Shown here: positions 39,623 to 48,142 of the stretch, piece after piece
Layout of the letters: each line of letters starts with the position of its first letter
Numbering within the stretch: position 1 is the stretch's first letter
Source of the DNA: Palsa-465 sp963800475
GTDB lineage: Bacteria > Actinomycetota > Thermoleophilia > Solirubrobacterales > Solirubrobacteraceae
Assembly (NCBI GenBank): GCA_963800475.1
Contig: CAWDAZ010000002.1
Coordinates: forward strand, 310,001 to 374,000
Reading direction: 5' to 3'
Length of the DNA: 64,000 nt
Made by a program: the position numbers and the translations under genes
The notes under the pieces: generated by a model
The model's input: the letters and a program-made list of their open reading frames with translations, nothing else
The model's database searches: none
Told to the model about the DNA's origin: nothing

Positions 39623-41874
39623 ATGTCCCTGTCGTCCCGGTCGGTGTCGGCGGGCCTCGACGAGGTTGTGCTCGAGCGCGGGACGTTGCGGCTCGAGGTT
39701 TCGCTGCGCCCATTCGGGCTGACGCTGCGGCGCTCCGGCCGCCGGCTGATCCGCGCCGGCGAGGCTGGGTCGCAGAGGGCGAGATTCGCGATCGCTTCAT
39801 CCCGTTCACCGAGGGCGTGCTCTCCGACGAGCGGCTGCAGCCGGCCGAGCGCTCGCAGCGGGCGGCGCTGCTCTCCTCGAGCGAGGAGGGGTTCGAGCTC
39901 GCGATGCTGCTCGGCGGCGGACGCACCGCGACGCTGCGGATCGCGATCCCCGAGGAGCACCTCGTCACCCTCGAGCTCGAAGCGGCGGGCTCGCCGCTGC
40001 GTCTCGCGCTGGAGTGGGACCGGCGCTCCGAGGAACGGCTCGTCGGGCTCGGCGCGCGCCACGGCACCCAGCTCGACCAATCGGGTCGCACCGTGCAGCT
40101 GGGCGGCGATCGCCGCTACACCGGTCCCGATTGCCCCCCCGACCTGCTCTCGGAGGGCGGGATCGCGCAGGGAGACTGCGCGCCGATGCCGTGGTTGCTC
40201 TCGAGCCGCGGCTACGCGCTGCTGGTCGACACGGAGGCCAACGGCACCCGGTTCGACTTCTCCGGGCAGCGGATCTCGGTCTCGACACGTGCTGCCGCGG
40301 GCCCACTCCGCATCGATCTGTTGTGCGACCGCAGCCCGGCCGCGCGCCTGCGGCGGATGTGCCGGATGACCGGCTTTCCCGAGCTGATGGCGGAGTGGGG
40401 GTACGGGTTCTGGAAGAGCCGCGACAGCTACGAGGACCAGGACGACCTGCTCGAGGACTACCGCGGCTTCCGCGAGCACGGGATCCCGCTCGACGCGATC
40501 GTGATCGACTCCCCCTGGGAGACGCAATACAACACGTGGAAATTCAATCCCCACCAGTTCCCGGACGCCCGCGGGATGATCGCGGGGCTGCGCGCGGATG
40601 GGGTGCGGACGGTCGTGTGGGTGACCCCGTGGGTGAACCTCGACTCGCGCGACGGGCAGATTCCGCCGCAACCCGGGTCCGAGCGCCTGCACCGCGAGCC
40701 GGCCCCCAACTACGCCCCCGGGGCGGCGGCCGGTCACTTCGTCAAGGAGCCCGGCGCCGCCGGAGAGCCGTTCGTGACCCAGTGGTGGATGGGGACGGGA
40801 TCGCCGGTCGATTTCACCGGGTCCGCCGCCGAAGAATGGTGGCGCGCCCAGGCCAGGCGGGTGCTCGCGCTCGGGGTCGAGGGAATCAAGGCCGACGACG
40901 GAGAGGGCTATTACATCCCCGACCGCGTCGAGCTCGCCGACGGGCGCACCGGCGCCGAGGCCGCGTGGGCGCTCGGCGGCCTGCATCGCAAGTGCCTGCA
41001 GCGCGCGCTCGAGGAGGTGCACCCCGGGCGCGGCGTGCTGTTCGGCCGCAGCGGCTGGACCGGTCAGCACGCGGTCGGCTTCACCTGGGGAGGCGATCAG
41101 GTCTCGGACTTCTGGTCGTTGCGGGCGCTCGTGGCGGCGAGCCTCAGCGCCGCCTGCAGCGGGATCTCCAACTGGTCCCACGACGTAGGCGGCTACCTCG
41201 GCCACCGGCTCGTCGAGCGCTGTCCTCCCGAGCTGCTCGTGCGGTGGGTGCAGTTCGGGTGCTTCACGCCGCTGATGCACGCCCACGGCCGGATGCCCCA
41301 GGAGCCGTGGCACTACTCCGAGCGGGTGCTCGACGCGTATCGCGCCTACGTGCTCCTGCACGAGCAGCTCGTCCCGTACGTGCGCGCCGCCGCCGCGACC
41401 GCGGCGCGCACGGGGCTGCCGATCATCCGTCCGCTGTGCCTCACCGACCCGCAGGACTCACGCGGGTGGGCGATCGCCGACGCGTACGGCTACGGCCCGT
41501 CGCTGTGGGTCGCGCCGGTGCTCGACGACGGCGCCCGCGAGCGCGAGGTGCCGCTCCCGCGCGGGACCTGGATCGAGGGGTGGTCGGGAGTGCGCGTGCG
41601 AGGCGGCGAGGAGGTCGTGGTCGACGCTCCACTGCACCGGATCCCGGTGTGGGTTCGCGACGGCTCGATCGTAGTCACGTACCCACCGGAGCACGTCGCG
41701 GCCGGCCTTGGCGACACGCCCGAGCACGAGCGGCCGCTGGTCGCCACGCTGTGGGGCCGGCCGCGGTGCTGCCGCCGCGCCGCCGCGCGCCTGGCCGACG
41801 GGACGTCGATCCGCTGGCGCGACGGCAAGTGGTCGGTGTCGCCCGCCCGCGAGATCGAGTTCCGCGCGCTCTAG
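39623..41874 (+). pseudogene. glycoside hydrolase family 31 (alpha-glucosidase/xylosidase), frameshifted as read
   Basis: ATG 39623 starts MSLSSRSVSAGLDEVVLERG and reads a normal GH31 N-terminus to RLIRAGE near 39763. From there the family sequence continues in the next frame (GWVAEGEIRDRFIPFTEGVL) to the stop at 41874. One missing G near 39761-39766 would join them into about 750 residues. The downstream part is intact: WGYGFWKSRDSYEDQDDL, DAIVIDSPWETQYNTWKF, nucleophile region GIKADDGEGYY, acid/base region TWGGDQVSDFW and SNWSHDVGGYLG. The product would hydrolyse alpha-glycosides or xylosides; no signal peptide, so intracellular. Assembly error or decay is undecided. Confidence 0.85.
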
Positions 41875-41881
41875 CTGGTCC

Positions 41882-41998
41882 CACGAGGGTCGCGAAGATC
41901 CGCCCCTCGACCCTGAACGACGGGCGGCCATGATGGTCCCGCTCGGCCGCCCCCGACAGCGCCAGCGCCAGCTTCCGGGCCTGGTCGGTGCTCACCAC
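41882..41998 (-). pseudogene. truncated MmcQ/YjbR-family gene, N-terminal 39 codons only
   Basis: From GTG 41998 the frame reads STDQARKLALALSGAAERDH then HGRPSFRVEGRIFATLV, the characteristic start of MmcQ/YjbR DNA-binding-like proteins (normally about 115 residues). Likeness stops at about 41882, 8 bases from the GH31 stop; beyond that the frame runs antisense through GH31 and reads as noise. The rest of the gene is missing, so the junction marks a deletion or recombination. Recognition rests on the HGRPSFRVxGRIFATL motif. Confidence 0.7.
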
Positions 41999-42016
41999 CG
42001 CCGCGCCGTCGACCGC

Positions 42017-42457
42017 CTAGATGCAGCCGTCCCCGTCGCTCGGGCCGCCCTGGTTGTCCGCATCGTTATCCCCGACGCCTTTGCCCTGCGGGATGCAGGC
42101 GGTGCCCCCGCCGGACGTGGTCGTGGTCGTGTGCGTGGTGGTCGGCGTTGTATGCGGCGTCGGAGGTGGCGCCGAGTGCGTGGTCGTCGGCGTCGGGGCG
42201 GACTGCGTGGTCGTCGGCGTCGGCGCCGTAGTGGCGGTCGTGGGGGTCGTCGAGGTGGACGTGTGATGCGTAGCGTGGTGCGCCTTGGCCTTGGCCTTGG
42301 CCTTGTGCTTCGCCAAGTGCTTGGCGGTGGTCGTGGTCGTCGGCGTCGTCAGCGGCTTCGCGGCCGTCGACGTGCTCGATGACGAGCCGCAGCCGGCGGC
42401 GACCAGCGCCAGCGACGCGGCGCTCACGCAAAGGATCGGAAGTCGCTTGATCTGCAT
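42017..42457 (-). CDS. Thr-rich secreted lipoprotein with acidic Cys-ending tail
   Basis: 146 residues from ATG 42457. Lipobox ALVAAGC at about residue 22, a Ser/Thr run, a Lys/His/Ala stretch (KHLAKHKAKAKAKAHHATHH), a long Thr/Pro linker with an internal 9-residue repeat, and a compact tail TACIPQGKGVGDNDADNQGG ending PSDGDGCI. The tail's Asp/Gly spacing looks like a calcium-binding loop closed by two Cys (inference). It probably spans the cell wall. I recall related GDNDxDNxGGPSDGDG endings in other actinobacterial surface proteins. No enzyme domain. Confidence 0.7.
   Translation of the reverse strand: MQIKRLPILCVSAASLALVAAGCGSSSSTSTAAKPLTTPTTTTTAKHLAKHKAKAKAKAHHATHHTSTSTTPTTATTAPTPTTTQSAPTPTTTHSAPPPTPHTTPTTTHTTTTTSGGGTACIPQGKGVGDNDADNQGGPSDGDGCI
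42177..42230. repeat. 27-bp tandem repeat, two copies, in the Thr-rich lipoprotein gene
   Basis: Copies at 42177-42203 and 42204-42230 share a 20-base core and differ at few positions. They encode the repeated unit APTPTTTxS on the minus strand. Confidence 0.65.
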
Positions 42458-42524
42458 CGTCGATACGCATGACGCCCGCGAGCCCAATTGCTTCCCGAGG
42501 TCGCGAGCTGCCCCGCCGCGAATC

Positions 42525-43598
42525 CTACGGGATCCCGACCTCGGAGTTGTCGCCGACCATGAACCGGAAGGCCCGCGGCTGGCGCCGGTCGCGGCCGACG
42601 GTCACGTTGCGGCCGAGCAGCGAGGACTCCATCCGCCCCTCGAGGTCGCGGACGACTGCTCCCTCGAGCAGGATCGAGTGCTCGACCTCGGCGTTCTCGA
42701 TCGCGCAGTGCCTGCCGACGGCCGTGTACGGGCCGACGTAGCAGTCGATCAGGCGCGCGCCCGCGCCGATGATCGCCGGCCCTCTGACGGTCGACCGCTC
42801 GAGCCGCGCGCCTTCCTCGATCACGACGCGGCCGTCCACCTGGGAGGAGACGAGCTCGCCGTCCATCCGCGCTTCGATCGTGTCGAGGACGAGCCGGTTC
42901 GCGGCCAGCATGTCCTCGAGCTGGCCGGTGTCCTTCCACCAGCCCTTGACGATATGGGGCTCCACCCGCGCCCCCTTGTCGACGAGGTGCTGGATCGCAT
43001 CGGTGATCTCGAGCTCGCCGCGTCGCGACGGCTTGATCGCCTTGGCGGCATCGTGGACCTGCGCGGTGAACATGTACACCCCGACGAGCGCCAGGTCCGT
43101 CTTCGGCTCCGCGGGCTTCTCGACGAGCCGCACGACCGCGCCGTTGTCGAGCTCGGCGACGCCGTAGTGCTCGGGGTCGGCCACCGGCGTGAGCAGGATC
43201 AGCGCGTCTGGCCGGCTGGCGCGGAACGCCTCGACGAGGCCCTCGATCCCGCCCTGCAGCAGGTTGTCGCCGAGGTACATCACGAATGGCGAGTCGCCGA
43301 GGAACGGCTCCGCCGTCAGCACCGCGTGGGCGAGCCCGTTCGGCTGGTCCTGGACGATGTATTCGATCCGCACCCCGAATCGCGACCCGTCTCCTGCGGC
43401 GGCCTTGATCTCATCGCCGGTCTCGGGCGCGATGATGATCCCCACCTCTTCGATCCCGGCCTGCGCGAGCGCCTCGATCCCGTAGAACAGGACCGGCTTG
43501 TTGGCGACGGGTATCAGCTGCTTGGCGCTCGTGTGGGTGATCGGCCGCAGCCGAGTGCCCTTGCCGCCCGAGAGGATCAGGCCCTTCAGGTCTGACAT
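42525..43598 (-). CDS. rmlA: glucose-1-phosphate thymidylyltransferase, long form
   Basis: 357 residues. N-terminal nucleotidyltransferase with the activating loop LSGGKGTRLRP at about 9-19, PVANKPVLFYGIEAL, the catalytic Asp in MYLGDNLLQGG and sugar-binding EKPAEPKTD. The C-terminal third is a left-handed beta-helix (LERSTVRGPAIIGAGARLID), which defines the long form common in actinobacteria. It makes dTDP-glucose, the substrate of RmlB encoded at 54893. A TACGCT box ends 9 nt before the ATG. Confidence 0.9.
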   Translation of the reverse strand: MSDLKGLILSGGKGTRLRPITHTSAKQLIPVANKPVLFYGIEALAQAGIEEVGIIIAPETGDEIKAAAGDGSRFGVRIEYIVQDQPNGLAHAVLTAEPFLGDSPFVMYLGDNLLQGGIEGLVEAFRASRPDALILLTPVADPEHYGVAELDNGAVVRLVEKPAEPKTDLALVGVYMFTAQVHDAAKAIKPSRRGELEITDAIQHLVDKGARVEPHIVKGWWKDTGQLEDMLAANRLVLDTIEARMDGELVSSQVDGRVVIEEGARLERSTVRGPAIIGAGARLIDCYVGPYTAVGRHCAIENAEVEHSILLEGAVVRDLEGRMESSLLGRNVTVGRDRRQPRAFRFMVGDNSEVGIP

Positions 43599-43607
43599 GA
43601 CCGGGCC

Positions 43608-43613
43608 AGCGTA
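43608..43613 (-). promoter_or_regulatory. -10-like box for rmlA
   Basis: TACGCT on the minus strand ends 9 nt before the ATG at 43598; no ribosome binding site between. Confidence 0.4.
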
Positions 43614-43656
43614 CCCGGCCCGCGCGCGCTCAGGAGAGTCGCGGCCGCGGAGCCGG

Positions 43657-44118
43657 TCAGTAGACGCCGCCGAGCTTGCCGTGATCCCAGCTGGCGACGC
43701 GCTCAGTCACGAACTGCAGCGCGACGCGTTTGGCGGCCTGCACGCGGAGCGCTTCGAGCGCTTCAGGGCCCGCCGACGCGCCGCCGTAGCGGGCCGCGAT
43801 CTCGGCGCCGGTCCCGGCGACGACCTCGAGATCGCGGTGGATCACGGCGCGGGTCTGGAGCATCACGCCGCGCAGCTCGTGGTACTGCTCGCCGTCCTCG
43901 ATCTGGAGCGTCGCCCGATCGTCGCGCTCGAGGTTGCGGACCTTCTGCGACTTGGCGTACGTCCACGCCCACAGCTCGCGGTCTCGGATCACGTACCAGA
44001 GCGGCATCAGGTGCGGCCATCCGTCGGGCCCGTTGGTCGCGCAGATGACGACGCGCTGCTCGTCGAGGAACGCCGCGATCTCGTGATCGCTCAGCGCGAT
44101 CTGCTCGCGTCGACTCAC
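43657..44118 (-). CDS. pyridoxamine 5'-phosphate oxidase-like, probably F420- or FMN-dependent
   Basis: 153 residues, GTG start. Split-barrel flavin-binding fold: ERREQIALSDHEI-type N-terminus, VVICATNGPDGWPHLMPLWY (the PPOX class pattern), VRNLERDDRATLQIEDGEQY and GVMLQTRAVIHRD. In actinobacteria this group often uses F420 to reduce small molecules. It is cytoplasmic. Lies 15 bases after the PafBC stop on the same strand, so possibly read from the same message. Substrate unknown. Confidence 0.8.
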   Translation of the reverse strand: MSRREQIALSDHEIAAFLDEQRVVICATNGPDGWPHLMPLWYVIRDRELWAWTYAKSQKVRNLERDDRATLQIEDGEQYHELRGVMLQTRAVIHRDLEVVAGTGAEIAARYGGASAGPEALEALRVQAAKRVALQFVTERVASWDHGKLGGVY

Positions 44119-44133
44119 CGACTCAACACCGGT

Positions 44134-46233
44134 TTAGCGGGCGATGCTGGCGGCCGCTGAGCGGATCTGCTCGGCGGCCTCGCGGACGGCTGCTCGCGCG
44201 TCCTCGGGTTCGAGCACGGCGGCGTCCCCCGCTTCCTTGAGCACCTCCCGGACCAGCCAGTCGGAGCCCGCGAACCCGAGCTCCACGACCACGGCGCCGT
44301 CGTCGAGCTCGGCGACCACCGCGCGCTCCTCGCGCGCCCATCGCGCGCGCTCCAAAGAAATCCAAATGCGTGCATGCCGAGACGACGGCACCTCACCGGT
44401 CCGCGGCCACCCGTCCACGTCGGCGGCCGGGTCGACGTCGGAGCGCGGCGTGAACCGCTCATCGCTGACAGTCGCGGACTTGATTCGGTCGAGGCGGAAA
44501 TGGCGCACGTCGTCGCGGGCCGGGTCGAAGCTCGCGACGTACCAGCCCTCGCGGCCGTTGATCAGCGCGTACGGCTCGACGGTGCGGGCCGAGAACTCGT
44601 CCTCGTTCTCCTTGTAGTACTCGAACTCGAGCAGCCGCCGGCGCGAAATCGCGCGTGAGACGACCGCGACGATCTCCGCGTCGTCGCCTCCCGCCGGCGC
44701 GATCTGGAGCCCCTCCTCGGCGGGGTCCTCGCCGAGTGCCGCGACCACCTTCGCCCTGACGGAGCTCAGCGAGCCCTCCGGGATGTGCTCGCCGATCAGG
44801 TCGATCGCCGCGATCAGCGCCTTGGCCTCGACGGGCAGCAGGCGCGCGGGCCGTGCGAACGAGTCCCCGTATGGCTCGGGGTCGACCTCGATCGTCCCGT
44901 CGGCGCCGAGTTCCGCGTACAGCACGTAGGTTCCGGCTCCGAAGTTGACGACGTTCAGCAGCGCGATGTCCTCGCTCAGCTCCTGCTCGGAGACCTTCAG
45001 CGACCTGCGCAGCTCGCCGGAGTCGAGGCGGCGCCCGCCGCGCCCGGCGTCGATCAGGATGCTCGCGAGCGTCACCAGCCTCGCGAACCGCTCGGGCCGG
45101 ATCGCAACCTCGGAGTCGAGTCCTCGCTCCTCGCGCGGCGCGGATCCGCCCGTCGCCCCGTCGTGCCGCGGAGCCCGCCCGGGGGAGTCTGCAAGCGTGG
45201 ATGGATCGCCCGTGTGGCGCTCGATCAGCAGCTCGAGACGCTCGCGCAGCTCGGCGGTCAGCTCGGCGGGCCCGAGGATCTGCGCGTGCTCGCCCAGCCC
45301 CAGGACCCAGGCGATCAGCTGCCGGGCGTTGGCGAACGGGGTCGTGAACACCCGGTCGCCGCTCGCACCCTCGCGCTCAGAATCCTCGCGCATCTCGCCG
45401 TAGCGGCCGAAGTGGCGCTCGATCTGCCATGCGATGCGCCGGCTGATCCAGATCTCCGCGGTGCCGATCGGATCTCCGAACTGCCAGTCGATCCGGTCGG
45501 AGTAAACGCGCGGATCGAAGTCCGTCGGGCGCTGGAAGTCGTGCTCGGCCTTGGTCGCGTAGCCGACCTTTCCACGCATCCGGGAGAGGCGGAACACGCG
45601 GATCGCATCGCGCTCGTGAGCGCGGCCGACGAGGTAGAACTGCCCACCCTGATAGAGCAGCTGGTACGGATCGACCTTCCGCGCCCCGAGCTCGTCGCGC
45701 TCCATCGTGTAGTAGTCGAAGGTGATCGTCTTGCGGCGGAAGATCGCGGTTTCGATCTTCGCGAGTCGCTGCGAGATCTCGTGGCCACCGGCTGAGCCGG
45801 TGATCCCGAGCGCCACCGTGTGCTGCTCGGGCGAGGTCAGCGGGCTCGGACGGCCCCACGAGATCTGCTGCAGCGCCAGCCGCAGCGGCTCGGCATACGC
45901 GAACTCGCCGTCGAGCAGCTGCAGCGCGGTGTGGAGCGCCGCCAGCTCCTTGTCGGTGAACTCGATCGCGGGCAGGTGGAAGTTCTCGGGCGGAAGCGAG
46001 TACGTCTCCTGCTCGACCTGCCCGTCGGCGGGCTTCTCGACCGACAGCACGATTCCGAGCGCCTCGAGCTCGGATCGGTCGGCGTAGAAGCGGCGGGCGA
46101 ACGCGTCCTCGTTCATGACGCTGTAGCCCTCAACGTCAGCCCGGATCTCATTCGCCGTCACGGGCCGCCGCTCCGCCATCAGGTACGAAATGAGCGACAG
46201 CTGACGGATCAGCTTCTCAGTGTCCTTCGCCAT
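44134..46233 (-). CDS. pafBC: PafB-PafC fusion, WYL-domain transcriptional activator of the DNA damage response
   Basis: 699 residues in two homologous halves. Each has a winged HTH (residues 1-90, KLIRQLSLISYLMAERRPVT, and about 380-460, FARLVTLASILIDAGRGGRR) followed by a WYL domain (YYTMERDELGARKVDPYQLL and YYKENEDEFSARTVEPYALI). In mycobacteria separate PafB and PafC form the dimer that activates RecA-independent repair genes after sensing single-stranded DNA; fused forms occur in some actinobacteria. Here the fusion is one open gene. TAGAGT and TAGATA lie just upstream of the ATG. No pup-proteasome genes are adjacent within the window. Confidence 0.88.
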   Translation of the reverse strand: MAKDTEKLIRQLSLISYLMAERRPVTANEIRADVEGYSVMNEDAFARRFYADRSELEALGIVLSVEKPADGQVEQETYSLPPENFHLPAIEFTDKELAALHTALQLLDGEFAYAEPLRLALQQISWGRPSPLTSPEQHTVALGITGSAGGHEISQRLAKIETAIFRRKTITFDYYTMERDELGARKVDPYQLLYQGGQFYLVGRAHERDAIRVFRLSRMRGKVGYATKAEHDFQRPTDFDPRVYSDRIDWQFGDPIGTAEIWISRRIAWQIERHFGRYGEMREDSEREGASGDRVFTTPFANARQLIAWVLGLGEHAQILGPAELTAELRERLELLIERHTGDPSTLADSPGRAPRHDGATGGSAPREERGLDSEVAIRPERFARLVTLASILIDAGRGGRRLDSGELRRSLKVSEQELSEDIALLNVVNFGAGTYVLYAELGADGTIEVDPEPYGDSFARPARLLPVEAKALIAAIDLIGEHIPEGSLSSVRAKVVAALGEDPAEEGLQIAPAGGDDAEIVAVVSRAISRRRLLEFEYYKENEDEFSARTVEPYALINGREGWYVASFDPARDDVRHFRLDRIKSATVSDERFTPRSDVDPAADVDGWPRTGEVPSSRHARIWISLERARWAREERAVVAELDDGAVVVELGFAGSDWLVREVLKEAGDAAVLEPEDARAAVREAAEQIRSAAASIAR

Positions 46234-46308
46234 CCCTGGATATCTACTCTAGACGCGCGCCGGCCGTCGGCTGGGCAGGGCACCCGCTATTTGCGCAGAT
46301 CGGCGACA

Positions 46309-46332
46309 GCGTGTCGCGGATTCGCGACACGC
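46309..46332. terminator. perfect 10-bp hairpin between the YhaM-like gene and pafBC
   Basis: GCGTGTCGCG (46309-46318) pairs with CGCGACACGC (46323-46332) around GATT. It lies 15 bases after the stop of the YhaM-like gene on the minus strand. There is no T run, so it may end transcription weakly, stabilise the message, or be a protein-binding palindrome upstream of pafBC. Confidence 0.5.
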
Positions 46333-46346
46333 GCCCGTCCCAGGCT

Positions 46347-47315
46347 CTAGGCGGCCTCGGCGGTCTCCGCGCGACCCGCGAAGTACGCGCCGCCGCCGAG
46401 CGCGCGGTCGTACCCGGACCACTCCTCGCCCGCCGGGAGCTCCTTCTCAATTCGGTCGAAGCTCCCGAGCCGTCCGCCGAGGTTGTCGATCATGTGCACG
46501 AGCGTCGCCTCGCGGGTGCAGGGAACGACCGGGCTTCCGTGCTCGAGCGAGCCGTGGTGGCTGAGGATGATGTGCAGGACCGCCTGCGCGAGCTCGCCGG
46601 GGAACCCGTCGATCCGCTCGATCGCGCGCCGCACGTTGTAGTAGCCGATCGGGATCTCGCCGAACAGGCGCCCGTGGTCGGACATCGAGATCGCGCCGCC
46701 CCGGACCTCGTAGGCCTCGAGCTTGCCGATGTCGTGCAGCAGCGCTCCGGTGACCGCGACGTCGCGATCGATCCCGGGGAAGGTGGCGGAGATCGCGCTC
46801 ACCGCCTGCGCGACGGTCAGCGAGTGCTCGAGCAGGCCGTGGCGGTAGGCCTGGTGGTACCGCTTGGCGGCAGGTGCGTCCCGGTAGCTGAGCCACGTCG
46901 ACGATCCCTCTCCGAAGATCGAGGAGAGCAGCCGCCGCAGATAGGGATCCTGCACGGTGGCCAGCAGCTGCCGCAGGTCGGCCTCCATCTGGTCGGGGCT
47001 CCGCTGCGGCCCGTCGAGCAGCTCGGCACGGTCGAACTCGTCCGGCCGTGCGGCCCGCAGCGCGGTGATCGTCAGCTGTGGTCCGAACCGGGAGTGAACC
47101 GAGTAGCGCCCACCTGCGTGGACGACCTCGCCGGGCACGCACAGCGCGCGCGCCTCGGCCACGCCGTCCCAGAGGACCGCCGGGACGCTGCCGGTGCGGT
47201 CGCCGATCGTCAGCTTGAGGTATTCGGCCCCGTCGCGGCGCGACTTCAGCTCGACCTCGCGGATCAGCAGCACCTGTGCAATCTCGCAACCGTCTGCGAA
47301 TTCCCTGACCTGCAT
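46347..47315 (-). CDS. YhaM-like 3'-5' exoribonuclease (OB-fold plus HD domain)
   Basis: 322 residues. N-terminal OB-fold (VLLIREVELKSRRDGAEYLK, GSVPAVLWDG), then an HD domain with HGLLEHSLTVAQ, VTGALLHDIGKLEAYEV (the HD pair), SDHGRLFGE, LHIILSHHG and a late ATLVHMIDNLGGRLGSF. This layout matches YhaM/CBF1, which trims RNA and single-stranded DNA 3' ends. It is cytoplasmic. TATCTT ends 10 nt before the ATG and partly overlaps a TAGAGT box for the divergent SDR gene. Some relatives act as nucleotide phosphohydrolases, so the exact substrate is open. Confidence 0.83.
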   Translation of the reverse strand: MQVREFADGCEIAQVLLIREVELKSRRDGAEYLKLTIGDRTGSVPAVLWDGVAEARALCVPGEVVHAGGRYSVHSRFGPQLTITALRAARPDEFDRAELLDGPQRSPDQMEADLRQLLATVQDPYLRRLLSSIFGEGSSTWLSYRDAPAAKRYHQAYRHGLLEHSLTVAQAVSAISATFPGIDRDVAVTGALLHDIGKLEAYEVRGGAISMSDHGRLFGEIPIGYYNVRRAIERIDGFPGELAQAVLHIILSHHGSLEHGSPVVPCTREATLVHMIDNLGGRLGSFDRIEKELPAGEEWSGYDRALGGGAYFAGRAETAEAA

Positions 47316-47325
47316 CGTGGTCGCG

Positions 47326-47335
47326 AAGATAGAGT
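47326..47335. promoter_or_regulatory. overlapping divergent -10-like boxes
   Basis: TATCTT on the minus strand (47326-47331) ends 10 nt before the YhaM-like ATG. TAGAGT on the plus strand (47330-47335) lies 22 nt before the SDR ATG. The two boxes share two bases, so the promoters probably compete. Confidence 0.35.
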
Positions 47336-47357
47336 TGCGCGCGGACGGCTTTTCTCG

Positions 47358-48050
47358 ATGGATAGCAGCGCAATCGTGACGGGTGGGACCGGCGGGCTGG
47401 GCTCCGCCGTGGTCACCCGGCTGCTCGACGACGGATGGCGCGTAGTCGTTCCGTGGGTGGCCGAGGCCGAGCTCGAGCGCGTCCCGGAGCGCGATCGCCT
47501 GGAGCTCGTCCAGGCGGACCTGTTCGATCCCGAGGCGGTCGCGAACGCCGTGTCACTCGGGGCCGCCCACGACGCGGCGCCGCTCAGGGGTGTTGTCAAC
47601 CTGGTCGGCGGCTTCGCAGCCGGACCGCGCATCGACGAGACGCCGGTCGAGGAGTTCGAGAAGCAGTTCCGGCTCAACCTGCGCCCGACCTACCTCGTGA
47701 CGCAGGCCGCGCTGCCCCCGATGGTGAATGCCGGGAGCGGCTCGATCGTGTGCGTGGGCACCCGCGCGGCGCTGCAGCCGTTCAAGGGCGCCGCCGGCTA
47801 CATCGCCTCGAAGGCGGCCGTGATCGCGTTCTCCCAGGCCGTCGCCGTCGAGTACAGGGACGACGGGATCCGCTGCAACACGGTGCTCCCGAGCGTGATC
47901 GACACGCCCGCCAACCGGGCCTCGATGCCGAACGCCGACCACGACCGGTGGGTCAAGCCGGCCGAGATCGCCGCCGTGATCGCATTCCTGCTGGGCGAGG
48001 CCTCGTCGCCCACCAGCGGCGCGGCGATCCCGGTGTACGGGCGCGCGTAG
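47358..48050 (+). CDS. short-chain dehydrogenase/reductase
   Basis: 230 residues. Classical SDR: cofactor motif TGGTGGLG at 8-15, NLVGG (NNAG-equivalent), Ser in SIVCVGTRAALQ, and the catalytic YIASKAA (Tyr-xxx-Lys). The C-terminal AAIPVYG matches the family ending. It reduces or oxidises a small alcohol or ketone with NAD(P)H. Divergent from the YhaM-like gene. Substrate unknown. Confidence 0.88.
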   Translation: MDSSAIVTGGTGGLGSAVVTRLLDDGWRVVVPWVAEAELERVPERDRLELVQADLFDPEAVANAVSLGAAHDAAPLRGVVNLVGGFAAGPRIDETPVEEFEKQFRLNLRPTYLVTQAALPPMVNAGSGSIVCVGTRAALQPFKGAAGYIASKAAVIAFSQAVAVEYRDDGIRCNTVLPSVIDTPANRASMPNADHDRWVKPAEIAAVIAFLLGEASSPTSGAAIPVYGRA

Positions 48051-48142
48051 GGGTTCACCGAGCGCGTCCGGGGTAGGCGTTCGCGGGGCGCGGCGCGGTC
48101 GCGGGACGTGCCCCCTCGCTACTTGACTAGGATCAGGAGCTT

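Noticed and set aside
39761..39769. Programmed frameshift in the GH31 gene
   Set aside because: No slippery sequence and no precedent in the family; mutation or assembly error is simpler.
46309..46332. Palindrome as a classical LexA/SOS box before pafBC
   Set aside because: It does not match the actinobacterial SOS box (GAAC-N4-GTTC type), and it sits nearer the end of the YhaM-like gene.
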